Shown: one piece after another, positions 18,891-27,719 of the stretch | Layout of the letters: each line of letters opens with the position of its first letter | Numbering within the stretch: position 1 is the stretch's first letter | Assembly: GCF_014641655.1 (NCBI RefSeq) | Contig: NZ_BMID01000001.1 | Span: forward strand, 2,384,427-2,448,426 | Direction of reading: 5' to 3' | Length of the DNA stretch: 64,000 nucleotides | Origin: Pseudoblastomonas marina | GTDB taxonomy: Bacteria; Pseudomonadota; Alphaproteobacteria; Sphingomonadales; Sphingomonadaceae | Made by a program: the position numbers and the translations under genes | Notes under the pieces: generated by a model | Databases searched by the model: none | Seen by the model: only the letters and a program-made list of their open reading frames with translations | What the model was told of the DNA's origin: nothing

Positions 18891-20392
18891 GCGCGGTGAA
18901 GATCGCCATCCGCGTCGACGCGTCGGCGAAGATCGGCACCGGCCATGTCCGCCGCAGCCTATCGCTGGCACAGGCACTGCGGGACCTGGGCGCGGAGATC
19001 CGCTTCGTCACCCGCGACCTCGGCGTGGACAGCGCCGCGCTGATCGACGGGCAAGGCTTCGCCGATATCGCCCAGCTGCCCTTTCCCAACGCGCCGTTCG
19101 AGCCCGACCCTGCGATCCCGCATAGCGCCTGGGCCGAAGTCCCTCTAGAGCAGGAGGTCGGCGAGACCGTCGACGCCCTGCACGATTACGCGCCCGACTG
19201 GGTCGTGCTCGATTCCTACGCCTTCGACGCGCGCTGGCACGAGGGCGTCGCCGAAGCCCTCGGCTGCAAGATCGCGCAGATCGACGACGTGCCCGACCGC
19301 AAGACCGCGCCGGACCTGTTGATCGATCACACCTACGCGCCCGATCACCGCATCAAATATGCAGACTGGCTGGTCGGTCGCACCAGGATCCTCGGCGGTC
19401 CGCGCTTCGGCCTGCTGGGCCCCGCCTTCGCCGAGGCCGAGCGGTACGACTTCAACGAAACCGTCCGCAGCGTCGGCATATTCATGGGCGGGGTCGATGC
19501 GGGCCATCATGCGGCAGCGGTGCTCGACGCCCTCGACGAGGCCGGTTTCGACGGCGCGGTCGAAGTGGTCGCGACCTCCGCCAACCCCAACCTCGCGGCC
19601 TTGCGCGAGCGTATCGCCGCGCGACCCGGCACCACGCTGTCGCTCGACCTGCCCGACCTGGCCGCCTTCTTCGCGCGGCACGACTTGCAGGTGGGCGCAG
19701 GTGGCGGGGCGACATGGGAGCGCTGCTGCATCGGCGTGCCCACGCTGCTGGTGGTGGTCGCGCCCAACCAGAACACCGTCGCGCCGGCGCTGGCAGAAAA
19801 GGGCGCGGTGGCTTTCGCCTCCGAGCCGACGCGCGCCTGCATCGCCGCCGAGCTCGCCGCGCTACTGCCCGACAGTGCGCGTCGCCGCGCGCTGGCCGAA
19901 ACGTCGCGCAAGCTGGTCGACGGGCTCGGCGCGACGCGGGTGGCGCTCGCCATGCTTGCCGGCTCGCTGTCTGTGCGCCCGGCCACTGCCGACGATGCGC
20001 AGATGATGTTCGACTGGCGCGACGATCCGGCGACCCGCGCGGTGTCGCTCGAAAGCGGCGCGCTCGAATGGCGCGGTCATGTCGACTGGCTCGATCGCGT
20101 GCTGGCCGATCCGGCGCGCAAGCTGTTCGTGGGCGAGATCGGCGGGCGCCCGGTCGGCGTGATCCGGTTCGATTTTTCGAGCGAGACCCGCGCCGAGGTC
20201 TCACTCTATCTCGATCCGGCGCTGCACGGGGTCGGGCTCGGTCCGGCGCTGCTGCTGGCGGGCGAAGCCGCCGCCGATCCGGCGATCGTCGATGCGACCG
20301 TGCTCGAGAGCAATCGTCCTTCGCAAGCCTTGTTCGCGCGCTGCGGTTACGAACAGGTCGCGCCCGATCGCTGGGTCAAGCGCCGGAGCTAG
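18887..20392 (+). CDS. pseG: PseG sugar hydrolase fused to a GNAT (PseH-like) acetyltransferase
   Basis: About 501 residues, far longer than a lone PseG (about 275-340). The N-terminal part is the UDP-sugar hydrolase PseG: IRVDASAKIGTGHVRRSLSLA, the GTGH substrate motif, IGVPTLLVVVAPNQ and GGGATWERC. From about residue 355 a GNAT domain follows (SVRPATADDAQMMFDWRDDPATR, GLGPALLLAGEAA, ESNRPSQALFARCGYE), matching the place and type of PseH, the C4 N-acetyltransferase. The one protein may thus do pathway steps 3 and 4. The start is GTG at 18887 (overlapping the pseF stop) or GTG at 18896. No separate pseH lies between pseC and pseI. Confidence 0.9.
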   Translation: MSAVKIAIRVDASAKIGTGHVRRSLSLAQALRDLGAEIRFVTRDLGVDSAALIDGQGFADIAQLPFPNAPFEPDPAIPHSAWAEVPLEQEVGETVDALHDYAPDWVVLDSYAFDARWHEGVAEALGCKIAQIDDVPDRKTAPDLLIDHTYAPDHRIKYADWLVGRTRILGGPRFGLLGPAFAEAERYDFNETVRSVGIFMGGVDAGHHAAAVLDALDEAGFDGAVEVVATSANPNLAALRERIAARPGTTLSLDLPDLAAFFARHDLQVGAGGGATWERCCIGVPTLLVVVAPNQNTVAPALAEKGAVAFASEPTRACIAAELAALLPDSARRRALAETSRKLVDGLGATRVALAMLAGSLSVRPATADDAQMMFDWRDDPATRAVSLESGALEWRGHVDWLDRVLADPARKLFVGEIGGRPVGVIRFDFSSETRAEVSLYLDPALHGVGLGPALLLAGEAAADPAIVDATVLESNRPSQALFARCGYEQVAPDRWVKRRS

Positions 20393-20454
20393 TCGCCTTG
20401 CACCTTGGCCATCGCGCTCGCTAAAGGACGGGCGAAACGAAAGGTTTGAGCATA

Positions 20455-21498
20455 ATGCAGATCAACGGCCGCACCATTGGCCTGTCCGAGCGTCCCTACC
20501 TGATCGCGGAGATGAGCGGGAACCACAACCACTCGCTCGATCGCGCGCTGGAGATCGTGACCTCGGCCGCCGAACACGGCGCCGATGCGATCAAGCTGCA
20601 GACCTACACCGCCGACACGATCACACTCGACGTCGACGGCCCGGGCTTCACGATCGAGGACGAGAACTCGCTCTGGAACGGGCGGCGGCTGCACGAACTC
20701 TACGACGAGGCGCATACGCCGTGGGATTGGCACAAGCCGATCATGGATCACGCGAAGAGCCTCGGAATCGACTGCTTTTCCTCGCCCTTCGACGCGAGTG
20801 CGGTCGATTTTCTCGAGGAGCTCGACGTCCCGGCCTATAAGATCGCCAGCTTCGAATCGATCGACCTGCCGCTGATCCGCAAGGTCGCCGAAACGGGCAA
20901 GCCGATGATCATCTCGACCGGTATGGCGAGCGTGGTCGAGATCGGCGAAGCGCTGCGCGCGGCGCGCGAGGCGGGGAACGAACAGGTCTGCATCCTCAAA
21001 TGCACCAGCACCTATCCGGCGACGCCCGAGAACACGAACATTCGCACGATCCCCAACATGCGCGACACCTTCGGCTGCGAGGTCGGCCTGTCGGACCACA
21101 CGATGGGCACCGGCGTCTCGGTCGCGGCGACCGCGTTTGGCGCGGTGCTGATCGAGAAGCACTTCACGCTGGCGCGCGCCGATGGCGGGGTCGACAGCGC
21201 CTTCAGCCTCGAACCGCACGAATTGCAGCAATTGCGCGACGAGACCGAGCGCGCATGGCAGTCGCTGGGGCAGGTCACCTATGGCGGGACGAAGGCCGAA
21301 AGCGGATCGCGCCAGTTCCGCCGCTCGCTCTACGTCGCCGAGGACATGGCCGAAGGCGAGTCCTTCACCGAGGCGAACCTGCGCTCGGTCCGCCCCGGCT
21401 ACGGCCTCGCGCCCAAGCATTACGACGTGCTGCTGGGCAAGCGGGTCAACCGCGCGCTCACAAAGGGCACGCCGGTGAGCTGGGACCTGATCGCCTGA
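20455..21498 (+). CDS. pseI: Pseudaminic acid synthase PseI
   Basis: A 347-residue NeuB-family enzyme that condenses the 6-deoxy-diacetamido-altrose with phosphoenolpyruvate. The TIM barrel shows PYLIAEMSGNHNHSL, ADAIKLQTYTADT and IISTGMAS; the C-terminal SAF antifreeze-like domain begins near RRSLYVAEDMAEG. The EMSGNHN sequence is typical of PseI rather than NeuB. The ATG at 20455 is chosen over an in-frame TTG at 20446. With PseB, C, F and G it completes CMP-pseudaminate synthesis. Confidence 0.95.
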   Translation: MQINGRTIGLSERPYLIAEMSGNHNHSLDRALEIVTSAAEHGADAIKLQTYTADTITLDVDGPGFTIEDENSLWNGRRLHELYDEAHTPWDWHKPIMDHAKSLGIDCFSSPFDASAVDFLEELDVPAYKIASFESIDLPLIRKVAETGKPMIISTGMASVVEIGEALRAAREAGNEQVCILKCTSTYPATPENTNIRTIPNMRDTFGCEVGLSDHTMGTGVSVAATAFGAVLIEKHFTLARADGGVDSAFSLEPHELQQLRDETERAWQSLGQVTYGGTKAESGSRQFRRSLYVAEDMAEGESFTEANLRSVRPGYGLAPKHYDVLLGKRVNRALTKGTPVSWDLIA

Positions 21499-21505
21499 TC
21501 GTGCG

Positions 21506-22483
21506 ATGGCGTATCGCGTCCTCATCATCGGCTGCGGAGCCATCGCCGGGGGCTACGATGCCGACCGACCCGAAAATGCACCGCCGCTGACCCACGCGGG
21601 GGCGTTCAGCGCCGACAAGCGGTTCGAACTCGCTGCCTGCGTCGATCCCGACGAGGCGGCACGCGAAGCTTTTGCAGACCGCTGGAACGTGCCGCAGGGT
21701 GCCCCGACGATCGAGGGGATCGATGCGCCGGCGGGAGCTTTCGACGTAATCTCGATCTGCTCGCCGACCGCGTTCCATGCGATGCATCTCGAGACTGCGC
21801 TCGCGCTGCAACCGAAGCTGATCTTCTGCGAGAAGCCCGTCGCCGACGAGTTCGAGACCGCGCGCAAGCTGGTCGAGCGGTGCGATCAGGCAGGCGTAGC
21901 GCTGGCGGTGAATTATACGCGCCGCTGGGCGCCCGATCTGGTCGCGCTCGCCGAAGAGGTGCGCGCCGGGCAATGGGGCCGCGTGCTGTCGGCGACCGGC
22001 TGGTACACCAAGGGGGTGGTGCACAATGGCGGCCATATGGTCGACCTGCTCGGCATGTTCGTAGGCGAAATGAAGCTGATTTCGGTGGGGCAGCCGGTGT
22101 TCGATCATTGGGATTCCGATCCCACCGTCGGGGCGCTGCTGGACGCGGGCGATGGCATCGGCATCCACCTCGTCGCCGGCAACGCGCGCGCGTTCACCCA
22201 GTTCGAGCTCGTGCTGACCTGCGAGCTGGGCGAGATCGCGATGCACGAGGGCGGATTCCGTATCGAGACCCGCCGCGTGGAGGACAACGATACCTTCGCC
22301 GGATACCGCACGCTGGGCGAGCGCGAGAGCGTGCCGGGGCGCTACGAAGAGGCGATGGCGCTCGCCGTCGCGAATATCGCCGACCATCTCGGCCATGCAA
22401 AGCCGCTGGCCAGCACGGGGCACAATGCGCTAGCGGCGCAGGCGCTGTGCGAAGCAATTCGACAGAGCGCCAGTCACCCATAG
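21506..22483 (+). CDS. Gfo/Idh/MocA family oxidoreductase (first of three)
   Basis: A 325-residue NAD(P)-dependent sugar dehydrogenase. The Rossmann start is LIIGCGAIAGGYDADRP, and the family lysine is in FCEKPVADE. The substrate-domain histidines are in WYTKGVVHNGGHMVDLLG. It lies 7 bases after pseI and 17 before a DegT aminotransferase, followed by a GNAT acetyltransferase. Oxidation, transamination and acylation of a sugar is therefore the likely task, possibly on a nonulosonate or its precursor. The substrate is inferred from context only. Confidence 0.88.
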   Translation: MAYRVLIIGCGAIAGGYDADRPENAPPLTHAGAFSADKRFELAACVDPDEAAREAFADRWNVPQGAPTIEGIDAPAGAFDVISICSPTAFHAMHLETALALQPKLIFCEKPVADEFETARKLVERCDQAGVALAVNYTRRWAPDLVALAEEVRAGQWGRVLSATGWYTKGVVHNGGHMVDLLGMFVGEMKLISVGQPVFDHWDSDPTVGALLDAGDGIGIHLVAGNARAFTQFELVLTCELGEIAMHEGGFRIETRRVEDNDTFAGYRTLGERESVPGRYEEAMALAVANIADHLGHAKPLASTGHNALAAQALCEAIRQSASHP

Positions 22484-22500
22484 AAGGACCGCATCGACCC

Positions 22501-23781
22501 ATGACCGATACCCTCGCCATCAACGGCGGCAGCCCCGCGATCGACCGCGAGCTCGATGCGTTCAAGTCGATGGGCAGGGACGAGGAAGAGGCCGCCGTGA
22601 ACGTCGTGCGCTCGGGCGTGCTCTCGGCCTATATCGGCGCGCCGGGCCCGGGCTTCATGGGCGGCGAAAGCGTCAAGGCGTTCGAAAAGAAGGCGGCGGA
22701 GTATTTCGGGGTCAAGCACGCGCTCGGGGTCAACAGCTGGACCAGCGGGCTGATCGCCGAAGTGGGCGCGATCGGGGTCGAGCCGGGCGACGAGATCATC
22801 ACCACGCCGTGGACGATGTCGGCCACCGCGATGGCGATCCTGCACTGGAACGCGATCCCCGTCTTCGCCGATATCGATCGCGAGACCTTCAACATCGATC
22901 CCGAAAGCGTCCGGTCGCTGATCACGCCGCGGACCAAGGCGATCATTGCGGTCGACATCTTCGGCATGACCGCCGACGTCGCCGAACTGCGCAAGATCGC
23001 CGACGAGCATGGGCTGAAACTGCTCGGCGATACCGCGCAGGCTCCCGGTGCAAAGCGTGAAGGCGATTTCACCGGCACCGGCTACGATATCGGCGGCTTC
23101 AGCCTCAACTATCACAAGCACATCCATTGCGGTGAAGGCGGTATCCTCGTCACCGACGACGATGAAATGGCCGAACGGCTCGCGCTGATCCGCAACCACG
23201 CCGAAAGCGTGATCAAGCCCGAAAACCGCGACCAGCTCGCCAACATGATCGGTTACAATTTCCGCATGGGTGAGATCGAGGCCGCGATCGCTTCGGTCCA
23301 GCTCGACAAGCTGGAGGAACGCGTCGCCGACCGACAGCGGGTGGCCGACGAGCTGAATGCGGGGCTTGGCGACCTGAAGGGGCTATCGACTCCGAAGGTC
23401 AAGGATGGCGCGACGCACGTCTACTACGTTTACGGCATGGTGCTCGACACCGAGGCGCTGGGGGTTCAGCGCAAGGCGATCTTCGATGCGCTCAAGGCCG
23501 AGGGCGTGCCCGGCCTCATGCCCGGCTACCAGACGATCCACCGGCTCCCGATTTTCACCGAGCAATGCGCCTACGGCACAGGCAGCTTCCCCTGGAGCCT
23601 GCGCGAGGACGAGGGGCGTAACTTCGCCTATGGCACCGGCACCTGCCCGGTCGCCGAAGAGCTGCACGATGCGAGCTTCCTCGGCATCAATCTGTGCATG
23701 TTCCAGTTCCCGAGCGAGGATGTCGCAGCGGTGGTCGCGGCGTTCCGCAAGGTGTGGGACAATCTCGACGCGCTGAAATGA
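22501..23781 (+). CDS. DegT/DnrJ/EryC1/StrS aminotransferase
   Basis: A 426-residue PLP-dependent sugar aminotransferase, longer than PseC and not closely similar to it. The N-terminus LAINGGSPAIDRELDAFKSMG resembles the inosose/AHBA-like branch of the family. The PLP lysine is in LNYHKHIHCGEGG, and NYNFRMGEIEAAIASVQL-type contacts are present (here IGYNFRMGEIEAAI). The C-terminal INLCMFQFPSEDV is unusual. Placed between a Gfo/Idh dehydrogenase and a GNAT enzyme, it probably aminates the keto sugar made upstream. It overlaps the GNAT gene as ATGA. Confidence 0.88.
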   Translation: MTDTLAINGGSPAIDRELDAFKSMGRDEEEAAVNVVRSGVLSAYIGAPGPGFMGGESVKAFEKKAAEYFGVKHALGVNSWTSGLIAEVGAIGVEPGDEIITTPWTMSATAMAILHWNAIPVFADIDRETFNIDPESVRSLITPRTKAIIAVDIFGMTADVAELRKIADEHGLKLLGDTAQAPGAKREGDFTGTGYDIGGFSLNYHKHIHCGEGGILVTDDDEMAERLALIRNHAESVIKPENRDQLANMIGYNFRMGEIEAAIASVQLDKLEERVADRQRVADELNAGLGDLKGLSTPKVKDGATHVYYVYGMVLDTEALGVQRKAIFDALKAEGVPGLMPGYQTIHRLPIFTEQCAYGTGSFPWSLREDEGRNFAYGTGTCPVAEELHDASFLGINLCMFQFPSEDVAAVVAAFRKVWDNLDALK

Positions 23782-24308
23782 CCGCGCGCTTCCGGGAATT
23801 GCGCGGGCAAAAGGTGGTCCTCCGCACGTTCGGAGCCGACGACGTCAGCGAGGCCTATATCGGCTGGCTCAACAACCCCGAAGTGACGCGCTTTTCCAAC
23901 CAGCGCTTTCGCACGCACGACCGCGCGAGCTGCGAGGCCTATCTCGCGAGTTTCGAGGGTTCGGACAATCTGTTCGTCAGCGTGCGCGACGCGGCGGACG
24001 GTGCCGCGGTTGGAACGATGACCGCCTATCGCAATGCGCATCACGGCACCTGCGACGTCGGCATCATGATCGGACAACGCGACTATTGGGGCGGCGGCTA
24101 CGGACAGGAAGCCTGGGACCTGCTGACCGGCTGGCTGCTGAGCGAAGGTGGCGTGCGCAAGCTTACCGCAGGCTGCCTCGCTCCCAACAAGGGCATGGTG
24201 CGGCTGATGGAGCGCTCGGGCATGCACCTCGAAGCCACCCGCAAACGCCACGAGATCGTCGACGGCGCGCCGGAGGACATCGTGCTCTACGCCCGCTTCG
24301 CCGACTGA
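23778..24308 (+). CDS. GNAT N-acetyltransferase (RimJ/RimL-like)
   Basis: A 176-residue acetyltransferase with the RimJ/RimL-type layout: LRTFGADDVSEAYIGWLNNPEVTRF at the start, GIMIGQRDYWGGGYGQEAWDLL as the acetyl-CoA loop, and a final NKGMVRLMERSGM helix. It probably acylates the amino group made by the aminotransferase just upstream. PseH-type activity is an alternative, but a PseH-like domain is already fused to PseG. The ATG at 23778 overlaps the previous stop. Confidence 0.86.
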   Translation: MTARFRELRGQKVVLRTFGADDVSEAYIGWLNNPEVTRFSNQRFRTHDRASCEAYLASFEGSDNLFVSVRDAADGAAVGTMTAYRNAHHGTCDVGIMIGQRDYWGGGYGQEAWDLLTGWLLSEGGVRKLTAGCLAPNKGMVRLMERSGMHLEATRKRHEIVDGAPEDIVLYARFAD

Positions 24309-24309
24309 C

Positions 24310-25167
24310 ATGGGCCCGATCGACGCCCTGCCCCGACCGCTCGCTGTGGCGATCCACGATGCCGGCGCGGCGAATATGATCGCGGCGTGGGTCGAAGCCG
24401 CGGTGAGCCCGCCGGAACGCGTGCACGCCGAAGGGCCGGCCCGGGCGATCTGGAGCGAGCGCTTCGGCACTGAAGCATTGGTCGAGGGAGACGCGCTGCT
24501 CGATGGCGCTGCCACGCTGCTCTCGGGCACCGGCTGGGCCAGCGACATCGAGCATGATGCGCGGCGGAACGCGGCCGAGCGAGGGATCCGGTCGGTCGCG
24601 GTGATCGATCACTGGGTGAATTATCGCCCCCGCTTCGAACGGGGTGGGGCAACGCGGCTGCCCGACCAGATCTGGGTCGGCGACGCCTATGCCCGCGCGA
24701 TCGCCGAGGAGGTCTTCTCCGACATCCCGGTCACGCAGCACGACAATCTCTACCTCGCGCAGCAAGCAGCTGCGGCCGGGCCGGTGCCCGACGATGGCGA
24801 CGTGCTGTTCGTCGCCGAGCCCGCACGCAGCGACTGGGTTCGCGACCGTCCGGGCGAATTCCAGGCCCTCGACCATTTCATGGCCAATCGCGCCGCCGCC
24901 GGGATCGGCGAACATGTGCCGCTACGCCTGCGCCCGCACCCTTCCGATCCGGCGGGCAAGTACGACGATTGGCTGGCGCAACACGCGAATGCCACACTCG
25001 ATCGATCGTCCGACATGGCCGCCGCGCTGGCGGGCGCGCGCTGGGTCGCCGGGCTCCATTCGGTCGCGCTCGTCATCGCGCTCGAGGCCGGACGAGACGC
25101 GATCTCCAGCCTGCCGCCTTGGGCCCCGCCCTGCGTCCTTCCGCATGAAGGCATTCGCAGGCTCTGA
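24310..25167 (+). CDS. Uncharacterised protein, possible GT-B-type glycosyltransferase
   Basis: A 285-residue soluble protein with no named family that I can assign with confidence. The C-terminal half has features seen in GT-B and capsule-type transferases: LRLRPHPSDPAGKYDDW, a GARWVAGLHSVALVIALEAG helix-loop, and SSLPPWAPPCVLPHEGI. The N-terminal half (AIHDAGAANMIAAWVEA, HWVNYRPRF, PDQIWVGD) could be the acceptor domain. It starts one base after the GNAT stop. Because it directly follows the pseudaminate genes, it is a candidate nonulosonate transferase; this is inference. Confidence 0.6.
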   Translation: MGPIDALPRPLAVAIHDAGAANMIAAWVEAAVSPPERVHAEGPARAIWSERFGTEALVEGDALLDGAATLLSGTGWASDIEHDARRNAAERGIRSVAVIDHWVNYRPRFERGGATRLPDQIWVGDAYARAIAEEVFSDIPVTQHDNLYLAQQAAAAGPVPDDGDVLFVAEPARSDWVRDRPGEFQALDHFMANRAAAGIGEHVPLRLRPHPSDPAGKYDDWLAQHANATLDRSSDMAAALAGARWVAGLHSVALVIALEAGRDAISSLPPWAPPCVLPHEGIRRL

Positions 25168-25234
25168 CCGAAGCGAACAATAAATCGCCTTTACCCTAGA
25201 ATTTTGACCCTGCTTTCGCCAAAGGGCAGACCCC

Positions 25235-26365
25235 ATGAAGTACTGCCCAAACTGCCTGCAACCCGATACGCGGCCCAACACCGTGTTCACGCCGGAGGGG
25301 ATCTGCCCTGCCTGCGATTACTGGGCGCGGCTGGCGAATGTCGACTGGCAGGAACGCTACGAAATCCTGAAGGACCTGTTGGCGCAATATCCACGCCGTC
25401 CGGGCCAGCACTGGGACTGCATCATCGGCGTGTCCGGGGGCAAGGATTCGACCCGCCAGGCACTGTGGGTGCGCGACAAGCTCGGGCTCAACCCGTTGCT
25501 GGTCTGCCTGTCCTATCCGCCCGAACAGGTGACCGAGCGCGGCACGCGCAATGTCTCCGCGCTGATCGAGCTGGGCTTCGACCTCGTGCTGTCTTCGCCC
25601 GCACCGGGCGTGTGGCAGAAGCTGATGCGCGCGGCGTTCGACAAGTTCACCAACTGGGCGCGCGCTACCGAGCTCGCACTGTTCAGCTCGGTCCCGCAGC
25701 TTGCGATCCGCTACAACATCCCGCTGATCCTGTGGGGCGAGAACCCGGGTCTCCAGCTGGGCGACCTCAAGACGCTCGGCAAGACCGGCTACGACGGCAA
25801 CAATCTGCGCTACATGAACACGCTGTCGGGCGCGGCTATGGACTGGATGCTGGAAACCGGAATCGATCTCAAGCAACTGATTCCCTACCAGTATCCGACC
25901 CCCGAGGAATTCGACGAGCACGCGCTGCAGGTCGTCTATCTCGGCTGGTTCCTCGGCGACTGGTCGCTGACCAATAACGGCATGTATTCGACCGCCAACG
26001 GGCTCGAGATCCGGACCGACCCGGTCGAAAACACCGGCGATTTGCGCGGCGTCACCTCGCTCGACGAGGACTGGGTGACGTTCAACCAGATGATCAAGTA
26101 CTACAAGTTCGGTTTCGGCCGGGTGACCGATTACTGCAACGAGGAAATCCGCCACGGCAACATGACCCGGGAGCGCGGAATCGAGCTGGTCGAGAAATAC
26201 GACGATGCCGGGTCGGACGAATATATTTCCAGCTTCTGCGACTATATCGGGATCGGCAAGGACCAGTTCTGGGACCAGGTCCATGCGAGCGTGAATCGGG
26301 ACCTGTTCACGATCCACGACGACGGGCGCATCACCCGCAAGTTCGAAGTCGGGGTGGGGCTGTGA
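25235..26365 (+). CDS. N-acetyl sugar amidotransferase (PseA/WbpG-like), intact PP-loop
   Basis: A 376-residue PP-loop ATPase of the N-acetyl-sugar amidotransferase family, which with HisH/HisF-type partners turns an N-acetyl group into an acetamidino group. Two CxxC pairs at Cys4/7 and Cys24/27 probably bind zinc. The ATP-binding loop SGGKDS is at residues 67-72. ILWGENPGLQ, TDYCNEEIRHG and SSFCDYIG follow as in WbpG and PseA. It is the first gene of a tightly overlapping block; its stop overlaps the SGNH gene (GTGA). The 67-base gap before it holds a TAGAAT at 25197-25202 that could be part of a promoter, but no good -35 was found. Confidence 0.92.
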   Translation: MKYCPNCLQPDTRPNTVFTPEGICPACDYWARLANVDWQERYEILKDLLAQYPRRPGQHWDCIIGVSGGKDSTRQALWVRDKLGLNPLLVCLSYPPEQVTERGTRNVSALIELGFDLVLSSPAPGVWQKLMRAAFDKFTNWARATELALFSSVPQLAIRYNIPLILWGENPGLQLGDLKTLGKTGYDGNNLRYMNTLSGAAMDWMLETGIDLKQLIPYQYPTPEEFDEHALQVVYLGWFLGDWSLTNNGMYSTANGLEIRTDPVENTGDLRGVTSLDEDWVTFNQMIKYYKFGFGRVTDYCNEEIRHGNMTRERGIELVEKYDDAGSDEYISSFCDYIGIGKDQFWDQVHASVNRDLFTIHDDGRITRKFEVGVGL

Positions 26366-27111
26366 GCCGCACCTCTCACCCCTCGCCGCTCGTTTTCGTG
26401 GCGCTGTTCGTGGCGTTCGCCGTCGGGGTATTCGCACGCCCGGCGCTCGCGGCGGCGTGGCACGGGCTGTGGAGCGAAGACGCCCCCGAAGCGCGTCCGA
26501 ATGCGGAATTCGCCGATGCCGACATGCTCGAGCTCGCGCGCGTGCAGCAACAATGGGGTGCCACCGGGGACATCGTGATGCTGGGAGATTCGATCACGGC
26601 GATGGGCCAGTGGTCGGAGATGTTTCCCGCGGCCGACATCCTCAATCGCGGGCTGGGTGGCGATACGGTGGCCGATATCGCCGCGCGCGCTCCGATCGTG
26701 CTCGAAACCAAGGCCAAGTCCATTTTCCTGATGGTCGGCGTGAACGACCTGTTTGCCGACGCCACCGACGAAGAGATCTACCGCGATCTCGATCGGGCCC
26801 TCGAAATCCTCGGCCGCGACGGTGCGACGCTTTACCTCCAGTCGCCGCTGGTCTGCGGCAAGGGCGAGGTCTGCACAGCTGAACGGCGCGCCCGAATGCG
26901 CGGTTGGCTGCCCGAATTCGAACGGATCGCGCGGGCACACGAAGCAACCTATATCGATCTGAACGCCCGCATGGCCGGCCCGGACGGCTTGCGCGAGACG
27001 CTGAGCTGGGACGGGATCCACCCGAACGGCGAAGGCCTGAAAGTGTGGCGAGACATCCTGCGCCCTCATATCGAAAGCGCCACAAAGGGCGCCGGAGGCA
27101 TCGCAGCATGA
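26362..27111 (+). CDS. SGNH/GDSL hydrolase, membrane-anchored or secreted
   Basis: A 249-residue SGNH hydrolase. A hydrophobic N-terminus (about residues 9-30, ending ALAAAWH) is a signal peptide or anchor. The catalytic blocks are GDSITAMG (Ser), GGDTVAD (Gly), GVNDLF (Asn) and DGIHPNG (Asp-His). Such enzymes remove or transfer acyl groups on glycans. It sits between an amidotransferase and its HisH partner, with 4-base overlaps on both sides, so it is probably made in step with sugar modification and may trim O-acyl groups in the periplasm. The GTG start at 26362 overlaps the preceding stop. Confidence 0.87.
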   Translation: MSRTSHPSPLVFVALFVAFAVGVFARPALAAAWHGLWSEDAPEARPNAEFADADMLELARVQQQWGATGDIVMLGDSITAMGQWSEMFPAADILNRGLGGDTVADIAARAPIVLETKAKSIFLMVGVNDLFADATDEEIYRDLDRALEILGRDGATLYLQSPLVCGKGEVCTAERRARMRGWLPEFERIARAHEATYIDLNARMAGPDGLRETLSWDGIHPNGEGLKVWRDILRPHIESATKGAGGIAA

Positions 27112-27719
27112 GCCGTCGCAAGACCGTGGGCATCGTCGATTACGGCGTGGGCAACCAGGCGAGCGTGTGGCGCGCGCTGCACAAGCTCGACTATCGCTGC
27201 CGCGTATCGGACGATCCCAAGAAGCTCGACGAGACAGATATCCTGTTCCTGCCCGGCGTCGGCGCCTTCCCGACCGCGATGGAAAAGCTGCACGAGCACG
27301 ACCTGGTCGAATACCTCCAGGGTGAGGCGCACAAGGGCAAGCCATTCGTCGGCCTGTGCCTCGGCATGCAGCTGCTCGCGGAGCAATCGCACGAACACGG
27401 GCTGACCGCCGGGCTCGGGCTGATCCCGGGCGAGGTCGTGCCGTTCCCGGGCGGCGGCTGGCATATCGGCTGGAACGCTATCGAGCAGCTCGGCGACGAC
27501 CCGCTGTTCGCCGAATGCGACGGGATGGCGATGTATTTCAACCACAGCTTCATCTTCGACGCGCCGGACGAATACCGCGTCTATGCAGCGCGGACCGAGG
27601 GCAGCTTCCCGGTCGGCGTGCGGCGCGGCAACCTCGTCGGCATGCAGTTCCACCCGGAAAAGAGCCAGGCGGCGGGTCGCGCGCTGCTGAGTGCCTTAGT
27701 CGAGGGGCTCTGCAAATGA
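27108..27719 (+). CDS. HisH-like glutaminase for sugar amidation
   Basis: A 203-residue class I glutamine amidotransferase that resembles HisH. The triad is intact: Cys in GLCLGMQLL and His/Glu in MQFHPEKSQ. The start VGIVDYGVGNQASVWRAL matches HisH. No hisA, hisB, hisD or other histidine gene is nearby. Its partners are a degenerate HisF and PseA/WbpG-like enzymes, as in the HisH2/HisF2/WbpG system of Pseudomonas. Its job is most likely to release ammonia for amidination of a sugar. ATGA overlaps join it to both neighbours. Confidence 0.9.
   Translation: MSRRKTVGIVDYGVGNQASVWRALHKLDYRCRVSDDPKKLDETDILFLPGVGAFPTAMEKLHEHDLVEYLQGEAHKGKPFVGLCLGMQLLAEQSHEHGLTAGLGLIPGEVVPFPGGGWHIGWNAIEQLGDDPLFAECDGMAMYFNHSFIFDAPDEYRVYAARTEGSFPVGVRRGNLVGMQFHPEKSQAAGRALLSALVEGLCK

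Noticed and set aside
16021-21498. Pseudaminate genes as a flagellin glycosylation island
   Set aside because: No flagellin, Maf/motility-accessory or flagellar gene is in the window; the genes sit in a Wzx/Wza/Wzc polysaccharide locus.
25197-25202. TAGAAT as the -10 box of a promoter for the amidotransferase block
   Set aside because: No acceptable -35 element at 16-18 bases upstream (only CGAACA).
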